A stretch of DNA of 15,686 nucleotides from JANWYT01 sp034432435 (GCA_034432435.1 DAOUBS010000022.1:1-15686); one strand, 5' to 3'. Shown: positions 1-8,159, numbered from the stretch's first letter. Program-made: numbers and translations. The notes: generated by a model not told the origin, from the sequence alone.

Positions 1-430
1 CCAACCCACCCCATGCAATGCGCTGACTGATGGCTGTTGGGGGATATACGGGATTGGTAGCAAGCGCGAAGGTCACTTCTTGCTGTGCGAGCGTTTCGAG
101 TAGGGCTTGACTGCCAGCAACAGGCGACACATAGCGGCGCAGTTGGGGGTAGTGGTGCGTGTAGAAGTCGGTGAAGGCCTCTTCAATCAACGGCTTGGGC
201 TGTTGGGTGAAGTCGGCTAGGGATACGTAAATGAGTTGCAGATTGTTCTGGATCGTGAATCGTTCCGTCGTCAAGCACTGCATCATGTGGTGGAAGGCCG
301 GGCGCAGGGTGCTTATGTTGAGGCGCGGCGCGGTCGTGTCATCCATTAGTTGGATGAATGCCGCAGCAAACGGCGCATTCGGGTTGGCGATGAGCGTTTC
401 ATCGAGGTCAAGAAGGACGGCGCGGATCAT
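1..430 (-). CDS. HAD-superfamily hydrolase, N-terminal part (runs off left edge)
   Basis: The first 143 codons of a haloacid dehalogenase-type hydrolase, open at the window edge. HAD motif I is clear at residues 8-12 (DLDET), giving the nucleophile Asp8 and the general acid/base Asp10. Motif II is the Thr125 of ATNP. The 110 residues between them fit a C1-type helical cap as in the phosphoglycolate phosphatase/HAD-IA group. Motifs III and IV would lie outside the window. Substrate cannot be told from this; a small-molecule phosphatase in the cytoplasm is most likely. The ATG at 430 gives the canonical start 'MIRAVLLDLDET', and lies 23 bp inside the end of the upstream four-cysteine gene, so the two are probably translated together. 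Family call is firm, function is not. Confidence 0.85.
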   Translation of the reverse strand, partial: MIRAVLLDLDETLIANPNAPFAAAFIQLMDDTTAPRLNISTLRPAFHHMMQCLTTERFTIQNNLQLIYVSLADFTQQPKPLIEEAFTDFYTHHYPQLRRYVSPVAGSQALLETLAQQEVTFALATNPVYPPTAISQRIAWGGL

Positions 431-773
431 CGTCAGTGTCTTCTAGAGCGCGTCGGAAGAGGTCAAGGGCGGGGTTGTCCTCGGGCTTACCAACGTAGGG
501 GTTCTCGATGGGTTCGCCAGTGCGAGTATCAGTCGCGGTCACTTGCAGCTTGCGGCCAAACCCTAAGAACCCGCTGGTGATGGTCAAGGTGAGCTTCATG
601 TGAGGGTCAGCGTTGGCGAGCAGGATGTCTGGCACAGGGCAGCGTTCGCAATCGCGCGGCTGCCAGCGCTGCGAGGTCGGATTTTCTTTCTCCAAGCGGC
701 ACTCTTGCACCTCACGGCCACGATGAAAGTCTTGGTAGTAGTACTTGCACTCCCGACCTGCTGGCGTTCGCAT
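408..773 (-). CDS. Small four-cysteine protein, unknown function
   Basis: A 121-residue protein that I do not recognise by name. Its N-terminal half has cysteines at 9, 25, 42 and 45 (C-x15-C-x16-C-x2-C, the last pair being CERC followed by PVPDILLANA), which suggests a zinc or iron-sulfur site. The middle (about 58-85, 'MKLTLTITSGF') looks like beta strands. The tail is acidic then basic. There is no signal peptide or membrane segment, so it is probably cytoplasmic. ATG at 773 is preferred over a GTG at 779 because AAAGGAG lies 5 nt before the ATG but directly abuts the GTG. The stop codon of the dinG-like gene lies in this Shine-Dalgarno region, and the end overlaps the HAD gene by 23 bp. 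This tight packing supports a real gene in one operon. Confidence 0.75.
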   Translation of the reverse strand: MRTPAGRECKYYYQDFHRGREVQECRLEKENPTSQRWQPRDCERCPVPDILLANADPHMKLTLTITSGFLGFGRKLQVTATDTRTGEPIENPYVGKPEDNPALDLFRRALEDTDDDPRRPS

Positions 774-783
774 GGTCACTCCT

Positions 784-3537
784 TTATGAGCTGCGTCCTA
801 GCCATCGTAGCGCATGTGTGCCGATAGATGCAACGGTATCGCTGACACGGGTGCATTCGGGCAGAGCATCAAGAAACGCTGCGCCGTACTTCTTGCGCGT
901 GATGCGGCTGTCCAAGATGGCCACGATGCCGCGATCACGTTTAGAGCGGATCAACCGGCCAAAGCCTTGACGCAGGCGCAGCACAGCGTCGGGCACGGCG
1001 TAATCCTCGAACGGCTGAGCGTAACCTTCAGACCGCGCGGCGAAGACAGGATCGGTTGGCACAGCGAAGGGCAGCTTGACGATGACGAGACCGAGCAGTT
1101 CATCCCCTGGCAGATCGACCCCCTGCCAAAAGCTGCGCGTGCCCATCAGCACAGAGCGGGGATTGGCGCGGTAACCCTCTAACAGAGTTTCGCGGCTGCC
1201 GCCGGTCGCTTGGTCATAAACGGTGATGTTGCCGAGCGCGAGGCGCGGGCTGATGTTGGCGGCTGTTTCACGCAGGTGATTGTAGCTCGTGAAGAGCACC
1301 AAGACGCGCCCCTCTAAGGCGGCGGCTAACTCCACAATTGCGCGCTCGAGCATTTTCTGATAGTTGGGGTGGGAAGGCTCAGGCATGTCCACGGGCAAAA
1401 ACAGCAGGGTGGAATTCTCATAGTCAAAAGGAGAGCCGATTTTACGAGTGACAGCCTGTTCTAGTCGCAAGCGATCCATCAGGAAGTCGAATGCAGCGCC
1501 TGTGTCGAGCGTAGCGCTCGTTAAGACCACGGAACGTTTACGCTCCCAGAGCATGCGCTGCAACAGCGCGCCCACATGCAGCGGAGCAGAGACGACCGCG
1601 TGAAAATCAGGCGTTTGGCTGATGTCCACCCAATACACGCGGCTGGCATCTGGCGTATGTGTGAATTCGTGCAGGCGAAGGCGCATCTCATGGAAGAAGT
1701 CAGCCATCCCTGCTACGCTGGCGATGATGTTATCAACGCTGCGCAGTGTGCCTTTCTCTCGTAGTCGTTGTAGATAGGCGTCTAGGTTGTTCATCGCGTC
1801 ACTGATCGCGTCAAGATATTCACAAAGCTTGCTCGATGTGTCTTGAAGCGGAGCAAACGCTGATGAGCGCCGATTTGCCTCTGTGACGCGCACAGCGCCG
1901 GTGTACTCTGCGCGGCCATCTCGCGCCCACGTCACCATCTCATCATAGAAGCGATGCGTGAGCATGATCACTGCGCGGCTGGCTGTGCCGATGCTCATGA
2001 CGAACTCTTGCAGGCGCGCCTGCTGCTTATCCGACACCTGACCTTGAAGTTGCCGAAAGAGGTCAGCGAGTAAGCCCTTTTGTATGTCGCCGAGTTCGAG
2101 GGCACGCCGTGTGATCGTCGGCATCTCGATGCGGATCGTCTCGCTGTTGGTGACAGCCTCTTCCAGTTGGTGAGCTTCGTCGATGATGAGGTAGTCGAAC
2201 TCAGGCAGTTGATTAGAATCTAGCGTCGTTGCCAACAGTGCATGGTTGATGATGACAAGTGGCGAGGCCTCTGCCTGTTGACGGGCTTTGTAGAAGGGGC
2301 AGATGCCGTTCATGAGCGTTTCGCATTGGCTCATCGTGCAGTCTTCGTCCTGGGCGCTCAAGCGTGACCATGCAGTAAGCTCATTGAAGCGCAGGTTGAT
2401 TTCGCCGCGGTCGCCGCGATTGCTCTCTTGCAGCCAGACCATGATCTTGGTGAAGATGCGTAGATCGTCAAGCGAAGTAGGCTTGCGGCCACGAATGGCT
2501 TCCAGCCGACGTGGGCAGAGATAGTTGGCGCGCCCTTTCATCACGGCGGCTTGGATGGGCAAGCCCAGCGCTTGGCTCACCAGCGGCAGATCTTTGTTGA
2601 GCAGTTGATCTTGAAGGTTAATCGTGTTCGTAGCGATAACAACGCGCTGCCTGTTCTGGGCAGACCATAACGCCGCAGGGATGAGATAAGCGAGAGATTT
2701 GCCGGTTCCGGTTCCGGCTTCGATGATGAGGTGGGTGTCGTTGTTGAAAGCCTCGATGACCGCGGCAGCCATGTCTTGCTGTTCGACGCGCGGCTCATAC
2801 TGTGGCATGGATCGGCTGAGCGCGCCATCCACACTTAGCAAGGCGCGTACTTCATCTGCAGGGATCGGATGAACCACGTCAGCAAGCTGCAAGGGGACGT
2901 GCCGTTCATCGTCTGGTTGCAGCGTCCGCATAGGCGAAGGGCGAAAGTCCGCGTCTTGCAACGCAGCGGCGAAGAACTCAACGATCTGCCAGTTGAGGAC
3001 GCGGCCTGTTTGAACCACCTCGTGCAACAGCGCTTCGGGCAGGGTGAGCGCGCGCTGCCACAAGTGCCAGTAGAGCGCGGCAGTCGCTTTAGCATCTGCC
3101 AGCGCGCGGTGCTCTTCCTGCATGGCGATGCCGAGCGAAGCGGCAAGGCTGCCTAAGCCGTAGCGCGGCATGCGCGGCAGCAGGACTGACGCTAATTCCA
3201 GCGTGTCAATGACGGGGTTGGTGCGCAAGAGTCCAAAGCGTCGCAGGAAGGCCACGTCGAAGCCGGCATTGTGGGCGACTATCGCAGCATCACCGATAAA
3301 TTCGCGCAGTATCGGCAGAAAATTGGCCAATGTTGGTTTGCCGCGCAGGTCTTCTTGGCGAATGCCGGTGATGTGGGTGGTTTCAGGCGGTAGCGGAACG
3401 CCGGGGTTGATTAATGTATCCAGCACGTCGATCGTCTCGCCGTTGACTAGCTTTACGGCTCCAATTTCGATGACGGCATCAGTTTCGACGTTGAGGCCGG
3501 TCGTCTCAAGGTCGATGGAAACAAGGGGCGTTCGCAT
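784..3537 (-). CDS. dinG: DnaQ-DinG fusion: 3'-5' exonuclease plus XPD-like helicase
   Basis: A 917-residue protein joining a DEDDh exonuclease (about 1-165) to a superfamily 2 DinG/XPD helicase (about 245-917). Exonuclease residues are all visible: Asp9 and Glu11 in IDLETTG, Asp94 in NAGFD, His143 and Asp148 in HRALAD. Helicase motifs are Walker A at 273-281 (AGTGTGKS, Lys280), DEAH at 453-456, TSAT at 673-676, FWQGVDLPG at 803-811 and QGFGRLIR at 857-864. Cys341, Cys400, Cys405 and Cys413 sit where DinG/XPD proteins hold a 4Fe-4S cluster. Known DinG proteins act in DNA repair and in resolving R-loops or replication conflicts. The ATG at 3537 follows GGAG with 7 nt spacing and leads straight into the exonuclease motif. 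The gene begins a three-gene run with the cysteine protein and the HAD hydrolase. Confidence 0.95.
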   Translation of the reverse strand: MRTPLVSIDLETTGLNVETDAVIEIGAVKLVNGETIDVLDTLINPGVPLPPETTHITGIRQEDLRGKPTLANFLPILREFIGDAAIVAHNAGFDVAFLRRFGLLRTNPVIDTLELASVLLPRMPRYGLGSLAASLGIAMQEEHRALADAKATAALYWHLWQRALTLPEALLHEVVQTGRVLNWQIVEFFAAALQDADFRPSPMRTLQPDDERHVPLQLADVVHPIPADEVRALLSVDGALSRSMPQYEPRVEQQDMAAAVIEAFNNDTHLIIEAGTGTGKSLAYLIPAALWSAQNRQRVVIATNTINLQDQLLNKDLPLVSQALGLPIQAAVMKGRANYLCPRRLEAIRGRKPTSLDDLRIFTKIMVWLQESNRGDRGEINLRFNELTAWSRLSAQDEDCTMSQCETLMNGICPFYKARQQAEASPLVIINHALLATTLDSNQLPEFDYLIIDEAHQLEEAVTNSETIRIEMPTITRRALELGDIQKGLLADLFRQLQGQVSDKQQARLQEFVMSIGTASRAVIMLTHRFYDEMVTWARDGRAEYTGAVRVTEANRRSSAFAPLQDTSSKLCEYLDAISDAMNNLDAYLQRLREKGTLRSVDNIIASVAGMADFFHEMRLRLHEFTHTPDASRVYWVDISQTPDFHAVVSAPLHVGALLQRMLWERKRSVVLTSATLDTGAAFDFLMDRLRLEQAVTRKIGSPFDYENSTLLFLPVDMPEPSHPNYQKMLERAIVELAAALEGRVLVLFTSYNHLRETAANISPRLALGNITVYDQATGGSRETLLEGYRANPRSVLMGTRSFWQGVDLPGDELLGLVIVKLPFAVPTDPVFAARSEGYAQPFEDYAVPDAVLRLRQGFGRLIRSKRDRGIVAILDSRITRKKYGAAFLDALPECTRVSDTVASIGTHALRWLGRSS

Positions 3538-3570
3538 TGCTAGCTCCGATCAAGTGTGCGATATGAGGGG

Positions 3571-3603
3571 AAAAAGCCCGGCTTACACATCGGCAAACCG
3601 GGC
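3571..3603 (-). terminator. Rho-independent terminator of the tandem PstS-like gene
   Basis: On the minus strand a 6-bp all-GC stem (GCCCGG at 3603-3598 with CCGGGC at 3581-3576) closes a 16-nt loop and is followed by TTTTT (3575-3571). It starts 13 nt after the stop codon of the tandem binding-protein gene and ends before the dinG start, so it separates the two transcripts. The loop is longer than usual. Confidence 0.65.
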
Positions 3604-3616
3604 GTTTGACATCTGA

Positions 3617-5542
3617 TTAGGGGGCGGCGGTGACTTCGGGCGTGGCTTCGGCGTCGGGCGTAGCTTCGGCGTTGGGCGTAGCTTCGGCGTCGGGCGTGGC
3701 TTCGGCGTCGGGCGTGGCTTCGGCGTTGGGCGATGGGATGAGCGCGGCCAGTTCTGCCTCTACTTCAGCGAACGCAGCGGCTAGCGCGCTTCGTGTGAGC
3801 GGGAAGAAGTTGATGCTGTTCACGAAGCCTGCTGTTTCGAACGTGGGCAGGTTGCCGTCGCTGAAGATTGTCCATAAATACGCGCGGACGTTGTTGTTGG
3901 CGAGTTGTTCGCGCACAACGAGCAGGCTCGCGCCGACACTCAACGGGTAGGAACCGTCGGTGATCGTTTCTTCGCTCGGCAAAACGCAGCCCTGACCGGC
4001 GTCAACGGCCACAAGCTGGATGCGTTCCTGACCGTTGGCGACGACTTGTTGATACTCGTTCCACTGCATGAACGTCAAGCCGCCTGGCACGTTAGCCACG
4101 GCAGCCGCGCGGAACAGCGGGTCGGCGTTGGCGATTGTGTCGTCGCGCATGGGCGGGATCGGCGCTGTGCCACGGCGCAGCAGAATGTCGGCCTGTGTGC
4201 CGTCGGTTGGGCTGAAGAGTGTGATGGCGCTGTCCGGGAACGACTCGTTCACCTGGGACCAATTTGTGATAGGCTCGTCTGGTGGAATCCTCCACAGGCG
4301 ATCAAGCTGGTCGGTCGTCAAGCAGGCGGCATACTCGTCCGCGGCGTTGGCGACCAGCACAACCGCTTTGCTCCCCAGCGGGATCTCAAATGGCACGATG
4401 GAACTCGCCTCGCAGTTGGCGGCGGCGTCACCGCTGAGCGAGCCAGACGCCACAACAAAATCAAGCTCACCGTTGCAGAAGCGGCGCAAGCCCGCTGCTT
4501 CGCCGTCAAGGGTGAGGGTGACGCGCAAGTTCTGCTCTTGCTGGGTGAGTTGAGTGGAGGCCCCGCTCAGCCACGGGTTGAGCAGTGCTTGTCCGCCGCC
4601 GGTCACGACCCCGCTCAGCCCGGGCTGGATCACATAAAGCGGCACGTTGGGATCACCTTCGACGGTGGCTACTTCTCCCAACGAGACGAGGCGATTTAGC
4701 TCATAGCGGTCAAATGAGGGGGGGACGAAGCCTGCCTGCGCGACCTTCTCCGCGCTCGCAGGGTCAATCAGCGCCTCAACCAGCGGGGCAGCCGCTTCGA
4801 CAGCAGCGGCGTTCAGGTAGACGTAGTACTCAACGCCGAGGGGGTATGCGCCGCTTTCGAAGGCGATCACATCCGGGCTGACGCAGCTCCCATCTGGCTC
4901 TGTAAAGCGGATGGACACCGTCGTGAGGTTGGACCCCTCGGTTAGATCCGTGACTGGGAAAACGCCCAAGCTGCCCGCGTTGTCGATCAGTGCGCTAGGC
5001 GTGTCGTTGAGTGCATCTGCCCGCAGGCCGACGCCGTTGATTGCGTTATCCAGAACAGCGTAGGCGACTGTTCCAGCCGTTGGCAGGTAGACGGTGAGCG
5101 GCAGTTCGGTTTCTTCGATGATGGATGACCAGTCGGTGATGAGGTTGGCAGCGCTGGGCTGGAGTAGCGAGTTCAGCTGGCTGAGCGACAAGCAGGCAGG
5201 GATGGGATCAGCGGCGTTGACGACCACTGCAAGGAAGTAGTTGGCGAGGGCGTACTGCTGGAATTGAACGCCGTTGAGCTGGCAGAGATTGGTTTCTTCT
5301 GGGGTCATCAAGCGGCTGGCAGCGACCACCGGCGCTGTGCCGTTGCAGAAGGATTGAAAGCCGGCCGCCATGCCCGCGGGGGCGATGTTGAGCGTCACCG
5401 TCTCTGGGGCGATTGCCTGCACGATAGGCGCGGCGATGGCTGAGCCGACGACGGTCAGCGGCTCCTCCTGCGCATATGTGCCTGTGATGATTACAAATAA
5501 AGCGAGAAGAGCGAGCCACAACCCGCGCAAAGATTTCATCAT
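3617..5542 (-). CDS. Exported protein with two tandem PstS-like (phosphate-type) binding domains
   Basis: A 641-residue secreted protein. Residues 1-24 form a signal peptide ending TYA before QEE; there is no lipobox cysteine. Two homologous periplasmic-binding-protein domains follow, about 27-285 and 295-582. Both carry RFCNG/SFCNG, a 'VVxxNAAD' strand, 'CLT/SxxQL...ITxWS' and a Gly/Thr-rich loop (PTAGTVAY, PTDGTQAD) of the kind that binds the ligand in PstS. Four cysteines recur in each half (66/87/117/220 and 356/377/407/519). A helical stretch (583-603) leads to an AEATP-repeat tail. PstS proteins are usually single-domain and encoded with pstCAB; no such transporter genes are here. The start at 5542 is chosen because AAGGAG lies 9 nt upstream and the signal peptide then begins properly; an ATG at 5584 would add 14 residues. 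Ligand unknown: phosphate or another oxyanion is a guess from the family. Confidence 0.85.
   Translation of the reverse strand: MMKSLRGLWLALLALFVIITGTYAQEEPLTVVGSAIAAPIVQAIAPETVTLNIAPAGMAAGFQSFCNGTAPVVAASRLMTPEETNLCQLNGVQFQQYALANYFLAVVVNAADPIPACLSLSQLNSLLQPSAANLITDWSSIIEETELPLTVYLPTAGTVAYAVLDNAINGVGLRADALNDTPSALIDNAGSLGVFPVTDLTEGSNLTTVSIRFTEPDGSCVSPDVIAFESGAYPLGVEYYVYLNAAAVEAAAPLVEALIDPASAEKVAQAGFVPPSFDRYELNRLVSLGEVATVEGDPNVPLYVIQPGLSGVVTGGGQALLNPWLSGASTQLTQQEQNLRVTLTLDGEAAGLRRFCNGELDFVVASGSLSGDAAANCEASSIVPFEIPLGSKAVVLVANAADEYAACLTTDQLDRLWRIPPDEPITNWSQVNESFPDSAITLFSPTDGTQADILLRRGTAPIPPMRDDTIANADPLFRAAAVANVPGGLTFMQWNEYQQVVANGQERIQLVAVDAGQGCVLPSEETITDGSYPLSVGASLLVVREQLANNNVRAYLWTIFSDGNLPTFETAGFVNSINFFPLTRSALAAAFAEVEAELAALIPSPNAEATPDAEATPDAEATPNAEATPDAEATPEVTAAP
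3642..3731. repeat. Five-copy 18-bp tandem repeat encoding the AEATP tail
   Basis: Five head-to-tail 18-bp units (GTGGCTTCGGCGTCGGGC with G/A and C/T variants) at 3642, 3660, 3678, 3696 and 3714, plus a degenerate 12-bp unit at 3630-3641. On the minus strand each codes for six residues, (D/N)AEATP. The period is a multiple of three, so copy-number change would lengthen or shorten the tail without a frameshift. Such tails commonly act as flexible spacers in exported proteins. Confidence 0.9.
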
Positions 5543-5590
5543 CTGGTGGTGCTCCTTGAGATACGGCGAAATAGTTAAAGACAAAGCCGA

Positions 5591-5619
5591 ATTGTACGGC
5601 AGATGACGCTGAAATCCAA
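5591..5619 (-). promoter_or_regulatory. Candidate promoter for the tandem PstS-like gene
   Basis: Minus strand TTGGAT (5619-5614), a 17-nt spacer, then TACAAT (5596-5591). The -10 box matches the sigma-70 consensus at 5 of 6 positions, the -35 at only 3 of 6. Transcription would start near 5584, leaving a leader of about 40 nt before the Shine-Dalgarno sequence. It lies in the 117-bp gap after the ABC ATPase gene and would let this gene be expressed apart from the transporter operon. Prediction from sequence match only. Confidence 0.45.
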
Positions 5620-5659
5620 CGCTCAGTCGTGGGTTCTGTGGGTGTGGGCTGTTAGGTCG

Positions 5660-7132
5660 TCAGCGAGGAAATTCACCTCCGATCAGGTGGCCGAGCTGGT
5701 CGATGGTGATGTTTTGAACGTCGGTGACTTCGAACACTGCGCCAGCGTAAAACACAAGGATGCGATCGCTGTAAGCAGTCAGCTCGTCCAGTTCCAGCGA
5801 TGAGAAGATGATGGAGGTTCCTTGTGCGCGGCGCGCTAAGAGTTCGCTCCAGATGAGCTGCGACGAATCGACGTCAAGGCCGCGCGTGGGCTGCTCAAGC
5901 AAGAGTACGCGGATAAAATCGGGCAGCAGGCCGAGCAGCACGCGCTGTTGATTGCCGCCTGAAAGCTGCTCAATTGGGTCGTTGAGAGCGCCACGCACGC
6001 GAAACCGATCAATTTGCTCTTGTGTGCGCTGGCGGGTGCGCCCCCAGTCGACGATCATGCCACTGTGGTTGGCGAGTGCCATGTGTTCCACGAGCGTTAA
6101 GCCAGCGATGAGGCCTTCCTCGAGCCGACCGGCTGCGGTGAACACGAGGCCGTGCCGCATGCGGCGGCGATACGGCTCACGGGTGATGTCAAGGTCGCCG
6201 AGGTGGACGTGCCCACTACGGAGCGGGTGCAGACCGGCGACGGCACGCATGAAGAGATCCTGCCCGCTGCCTTCGAGGCCGGCCAAGCCGATCACTTCAC
6301 CGGTGCGAGCTGCTAACGTCACAGGGCCGATGATGAAGCGCCGCCCCGCCGTGACCAGACGATCTACCTTCAGGATGGATTGTCCAAGTGTTACAGCAGG
6401 GCGCTGCTGCTCTGGGAGTGTGCCGCCGAACATCATGGCGACTAGTTCTCGAGTGGTGGCGGGCATGGCACGCTGGCCGACGAGCTGGCCACTGCGCAGG
6501 ACGATCACCTCATCGCACAAAGCGATGACATCCTCTAGCTTGTGGCTGACGAGCAAGATCGTCATGCTATCGTCGCGCGCTAGCTCGCGCAGGGCGTTGA
6601 ACAGCGTCTCTTTTTGGTCGGCGGCGATGCCGGTGGTCGGTTCGTCGAGGATCAACACGCGCACCCCCAGCGCCAACAAGCGCACGATCTCAAGCTGCTG
6701 GCGTTGGGGGATAGAGAGACGTTCTATGAGTGTATCGGGGTCGAGGTCGAACTGAAAGCGCGAAGCGAGCGCCGTGAGCGATTTGCGCGCATCTTTCAAC
6801 GCACGGGGCTGATAGAGCAGCCCGCCCTGCATGCCGTAGACAAAATTTTCTAACACGGTGAACGCGCCGACGTCGAGCGGGTCTTGCTGCAACATGCCGA
6901 TCCCGCGCGCCAGGGCGGCTTGGGGGTCAGATGGGATGGGCGTTCCGTCCAGCAAGATTTGGCCGCTGTCTGGTGGCTGATAGCCCGCCAAGATCTTCAT
7001 CAGGGTCGATTTGCCTGCGCCGTTCTCGCCGAGGATGCCGTAGATGTGGCCGGGCATGAACGTCACGCTGATGTCGCGGTTAGCGTGGACGGAGCCAAAG
7101 CGCTTGTCGATGTGCTGTAGTTCAATCGTCAT
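5660..7132 (-). CDS. BMP-family (nucleoside-type) ABC importer, twin ATPase subunit
   Basis: A 490-residue protein with two fused ABC ATPase domains, the form found in BMP/nucleoside and ribose importers (YufO/NupO, RbsA type). Domain 1 has Walker A at 35-42 (GENGAGKS), a Q-loop near 82-83, Walker B with Asp163-Glu164 (LILDEPTTG) and the switch His197. Its signature is degenerate (LSIPQRQ, 139-145). Domain 2 has a perfect signature (LSGGNQQ, 390-396), but its Walker A lacks the lysine (GLEGSGQD, about 286-292) and its Walker B reads LLLEQPTRGLD. Asymmetry of this kind is common in the family, so only the site combining domain 1's Walker motifs with domain 2's signature should hydrolyse ATP. 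It energises the two permeases encoded upstream. ATG at 7132 follows GGAG by 8 nt, and the Rieske gene stops 15 nt earlier. Confidence 0.93.
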   Translation of the reverse strand: MTIELQHIDKRFGSVHANRDISVTFMPGHIYGILGENGAGKSTLMKILAGYQPPDSGQILLDGTPIPSDPQAALARGIGMLQQDPLDVGAFTVLENFVYGMQGGLLYQPRALKDARKSLTALASRFQFDLDPDTLIERLSIPQRQQLEIVRLLALGVRVLILDEPTTGIAADQKETLFNALRELARDDSMTILLVSHKLEDVIALCDEVIVLRSGQLVGQRAMPATTRELVAMMFGGTLPEQQRPAVTLGQSILKVDRLVTAGRRFIIGPVTLAARTGEVIGLAGLEGSGQDLFMRAVAGLHPLRSGHVHLGDLDITREPYRRRMRHGLVFTAAGRLEEGLIAGLTLVEHMALANHSGMIVDWGRTRQRTQEQIDRFRVRGALNDPIEQLSGGNQQRVLLGLLPDFIRVLLLEQPTRGLDVDSSQLIWSELLARRAQGTSIIFSSLELDELTAYSDRILVFYAGAVFEVTDVQNITIDQLGHLIGGEFPR

Positions 7133-7147
7133 GCGGTGTGCTCCAAC

Positions 7148-8119
7148 TCAGGCTGTGCCGAAGCTGAGGCCGAGCGTGTTAAGCCACTTGCGATAGGCGA
7201 TGGCCGTGCGGTCGCTGCGCAGGTGGAGTTCCGCTTGCAAGTCGAGCGGCAGCAGCTCAGGCCGCTGGGATTCGACGATGGGGATGTCCTCACCAGCGAC
7301 GTGATCCTGAAACGCGCGCAGCTCCTCCTCTGGCACGTCGTAGCTGTGGTTCATCAGCATCCACATCCACGCGACGCTGTGAAGCGTGTCCACGGGCGTT
7401 ACCATGAGCATGATGGCGAAGCCGTGGGCAGTGGCCTCCTTGCGGAAGTAGGCGGTAAGTGGGCGAAAGACGCGGTAGGTGTACTCCACCTCTTTGCCAA
7501 CGTGTGTGCCGTCAGGGTTGGGCTGGTAGACGCGAATGCCGCTGGCCGTGACGCCTTCGTCGTCTGTGATCACCTCGTAGGGGGCGATTTCGGGGCGTTC
7601 GCGTGCGCCGAGGGTGTGCTCGTGCACGAATGGGAAGTGGGCGACGTCGAGGAAGTTTTCCACGACGCGCGGCCCGGCAGCGCGAAAGTGATACGGCCCG
7701 CACAACACTCGTCGGTAGGTCGGGTCGTCCCACTCAGGGAAGGGGGCGACGTAGTCAAAGGGTTGACCGAGGCACACCCAGATCAGATCGCGCTCGATCT
7801 TGGCGTGGTAGGTGGTCGCGCGGGCTTTAGGGGGTGGCGCTTGGTCGGGATGGGCGGGGATGTGGATGCATTGCCCGCTGGCGTCATACGTCCACCCATG
7901 ATAGGGACACATGAGAGCGTAGCCTGCGACAATCTCACCCAACGACAGCTTGACCCCGCGGTGCATGCACAGGTCTTTCCACGCGAGGACGCGATCCCCT
8001 GCGCGCCAGATGACGAGGTCCTCGCCCAAGACGCGGGCGCTGGTCATGCCTGTGCGGTCGAGCAGCGACACAGGGCCGATAACGTGCCAGTCATTACTGA
8101 GAATGGGATCGTGGATCAC
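7148..8119 (-). CDS. Rieske non-haem iron oxygenase, alpha (oxygenase) subunit
   Basis: A 323-residue Rieske oxygenase. The 2Fe-2S motif is C51-x-H53 (CMHRG) and C71-x2-H74 (CPYHGWTYD). The mononuclear iron site is seen in 'ENFLDVAHFPFVHEH': Asp158 bridges to the Rieske centre of the next subunit, and His161 and His166 bind iron. Asp278 in AGEDIPIVES is the likely third ligand, by analogy with dicamba monooxygenase-type enzymes. Members of this class hydroxylate or demethylate (O- or N-) small aromatic and heterocyclic compounds, with electrons from a separate reductase, which is not in the window. GTG at 8119 is chosen because AAGGAAGG lies 7 nt upstream; a longer frame to an ATG at 8275 would overlap the permease gene by 116 bp and add a poorly conserved-looking stretch. 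It lies between permease and ATPase genes, implying that it acts on the imported substrate. Confidence 0.9.
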   Translation of the reverse strand: MIHDPILSNDWHVIGPVSLLDRTGMTSARVLGEDLVIWRAGDRVLAWKDLCMHRGVKLSLGEIVAGYALMCPYHGWTYDASGQCIHIPAHPDQAPPPKARATTYHAKIERDLIWVCLGQPFDYVAPFPEWDDPTYRRVLCGPYHFRAAGPRVVENFLDVAHFPFVHEHTLGARERPEIAPYEVITDDEGVTASGIRVYQPNPDGTHVGKEVEYTYRVFRPLTAYFRKEATAHGFAIMLMVTPVDTLHSVAWMWMLMNHSYDVPEEELRAFQDHVAGEDIPIVESQRPELLPLDLQAELHLRSDRTAIAYRKWLNTLGLSFGTA

Positions 8120-8159
8120 AGAGAAGCCTTCCTTCGAGGTGAAGCTGCTTGTGTACAAG

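Noticed and set aside
3905..4699. A 264-codon plus-strand frame opposite the tandem PstS-like gene
   Set aside because: It is antisense to a protein with a signal peptide and an internal duplication; no motif or ribosome-binding site supports it.
5660..7132. Lost lysine and altered Walker B in the second ATPase domain as a sign of a broken gene
   Set aside because: Degenerate second nucleotide sites, with Q in place of the catalytic Glu before PTRGLD, are usual in BMP/nucleoside importer ATPases; the frame is intact.
8148..8159. Near-palindrome CTTGT-GT-ACAAG between permease 2 and the Rieske gene
   Set aside because: Five-bp arms inside an operon gap are too short to separate from chance.
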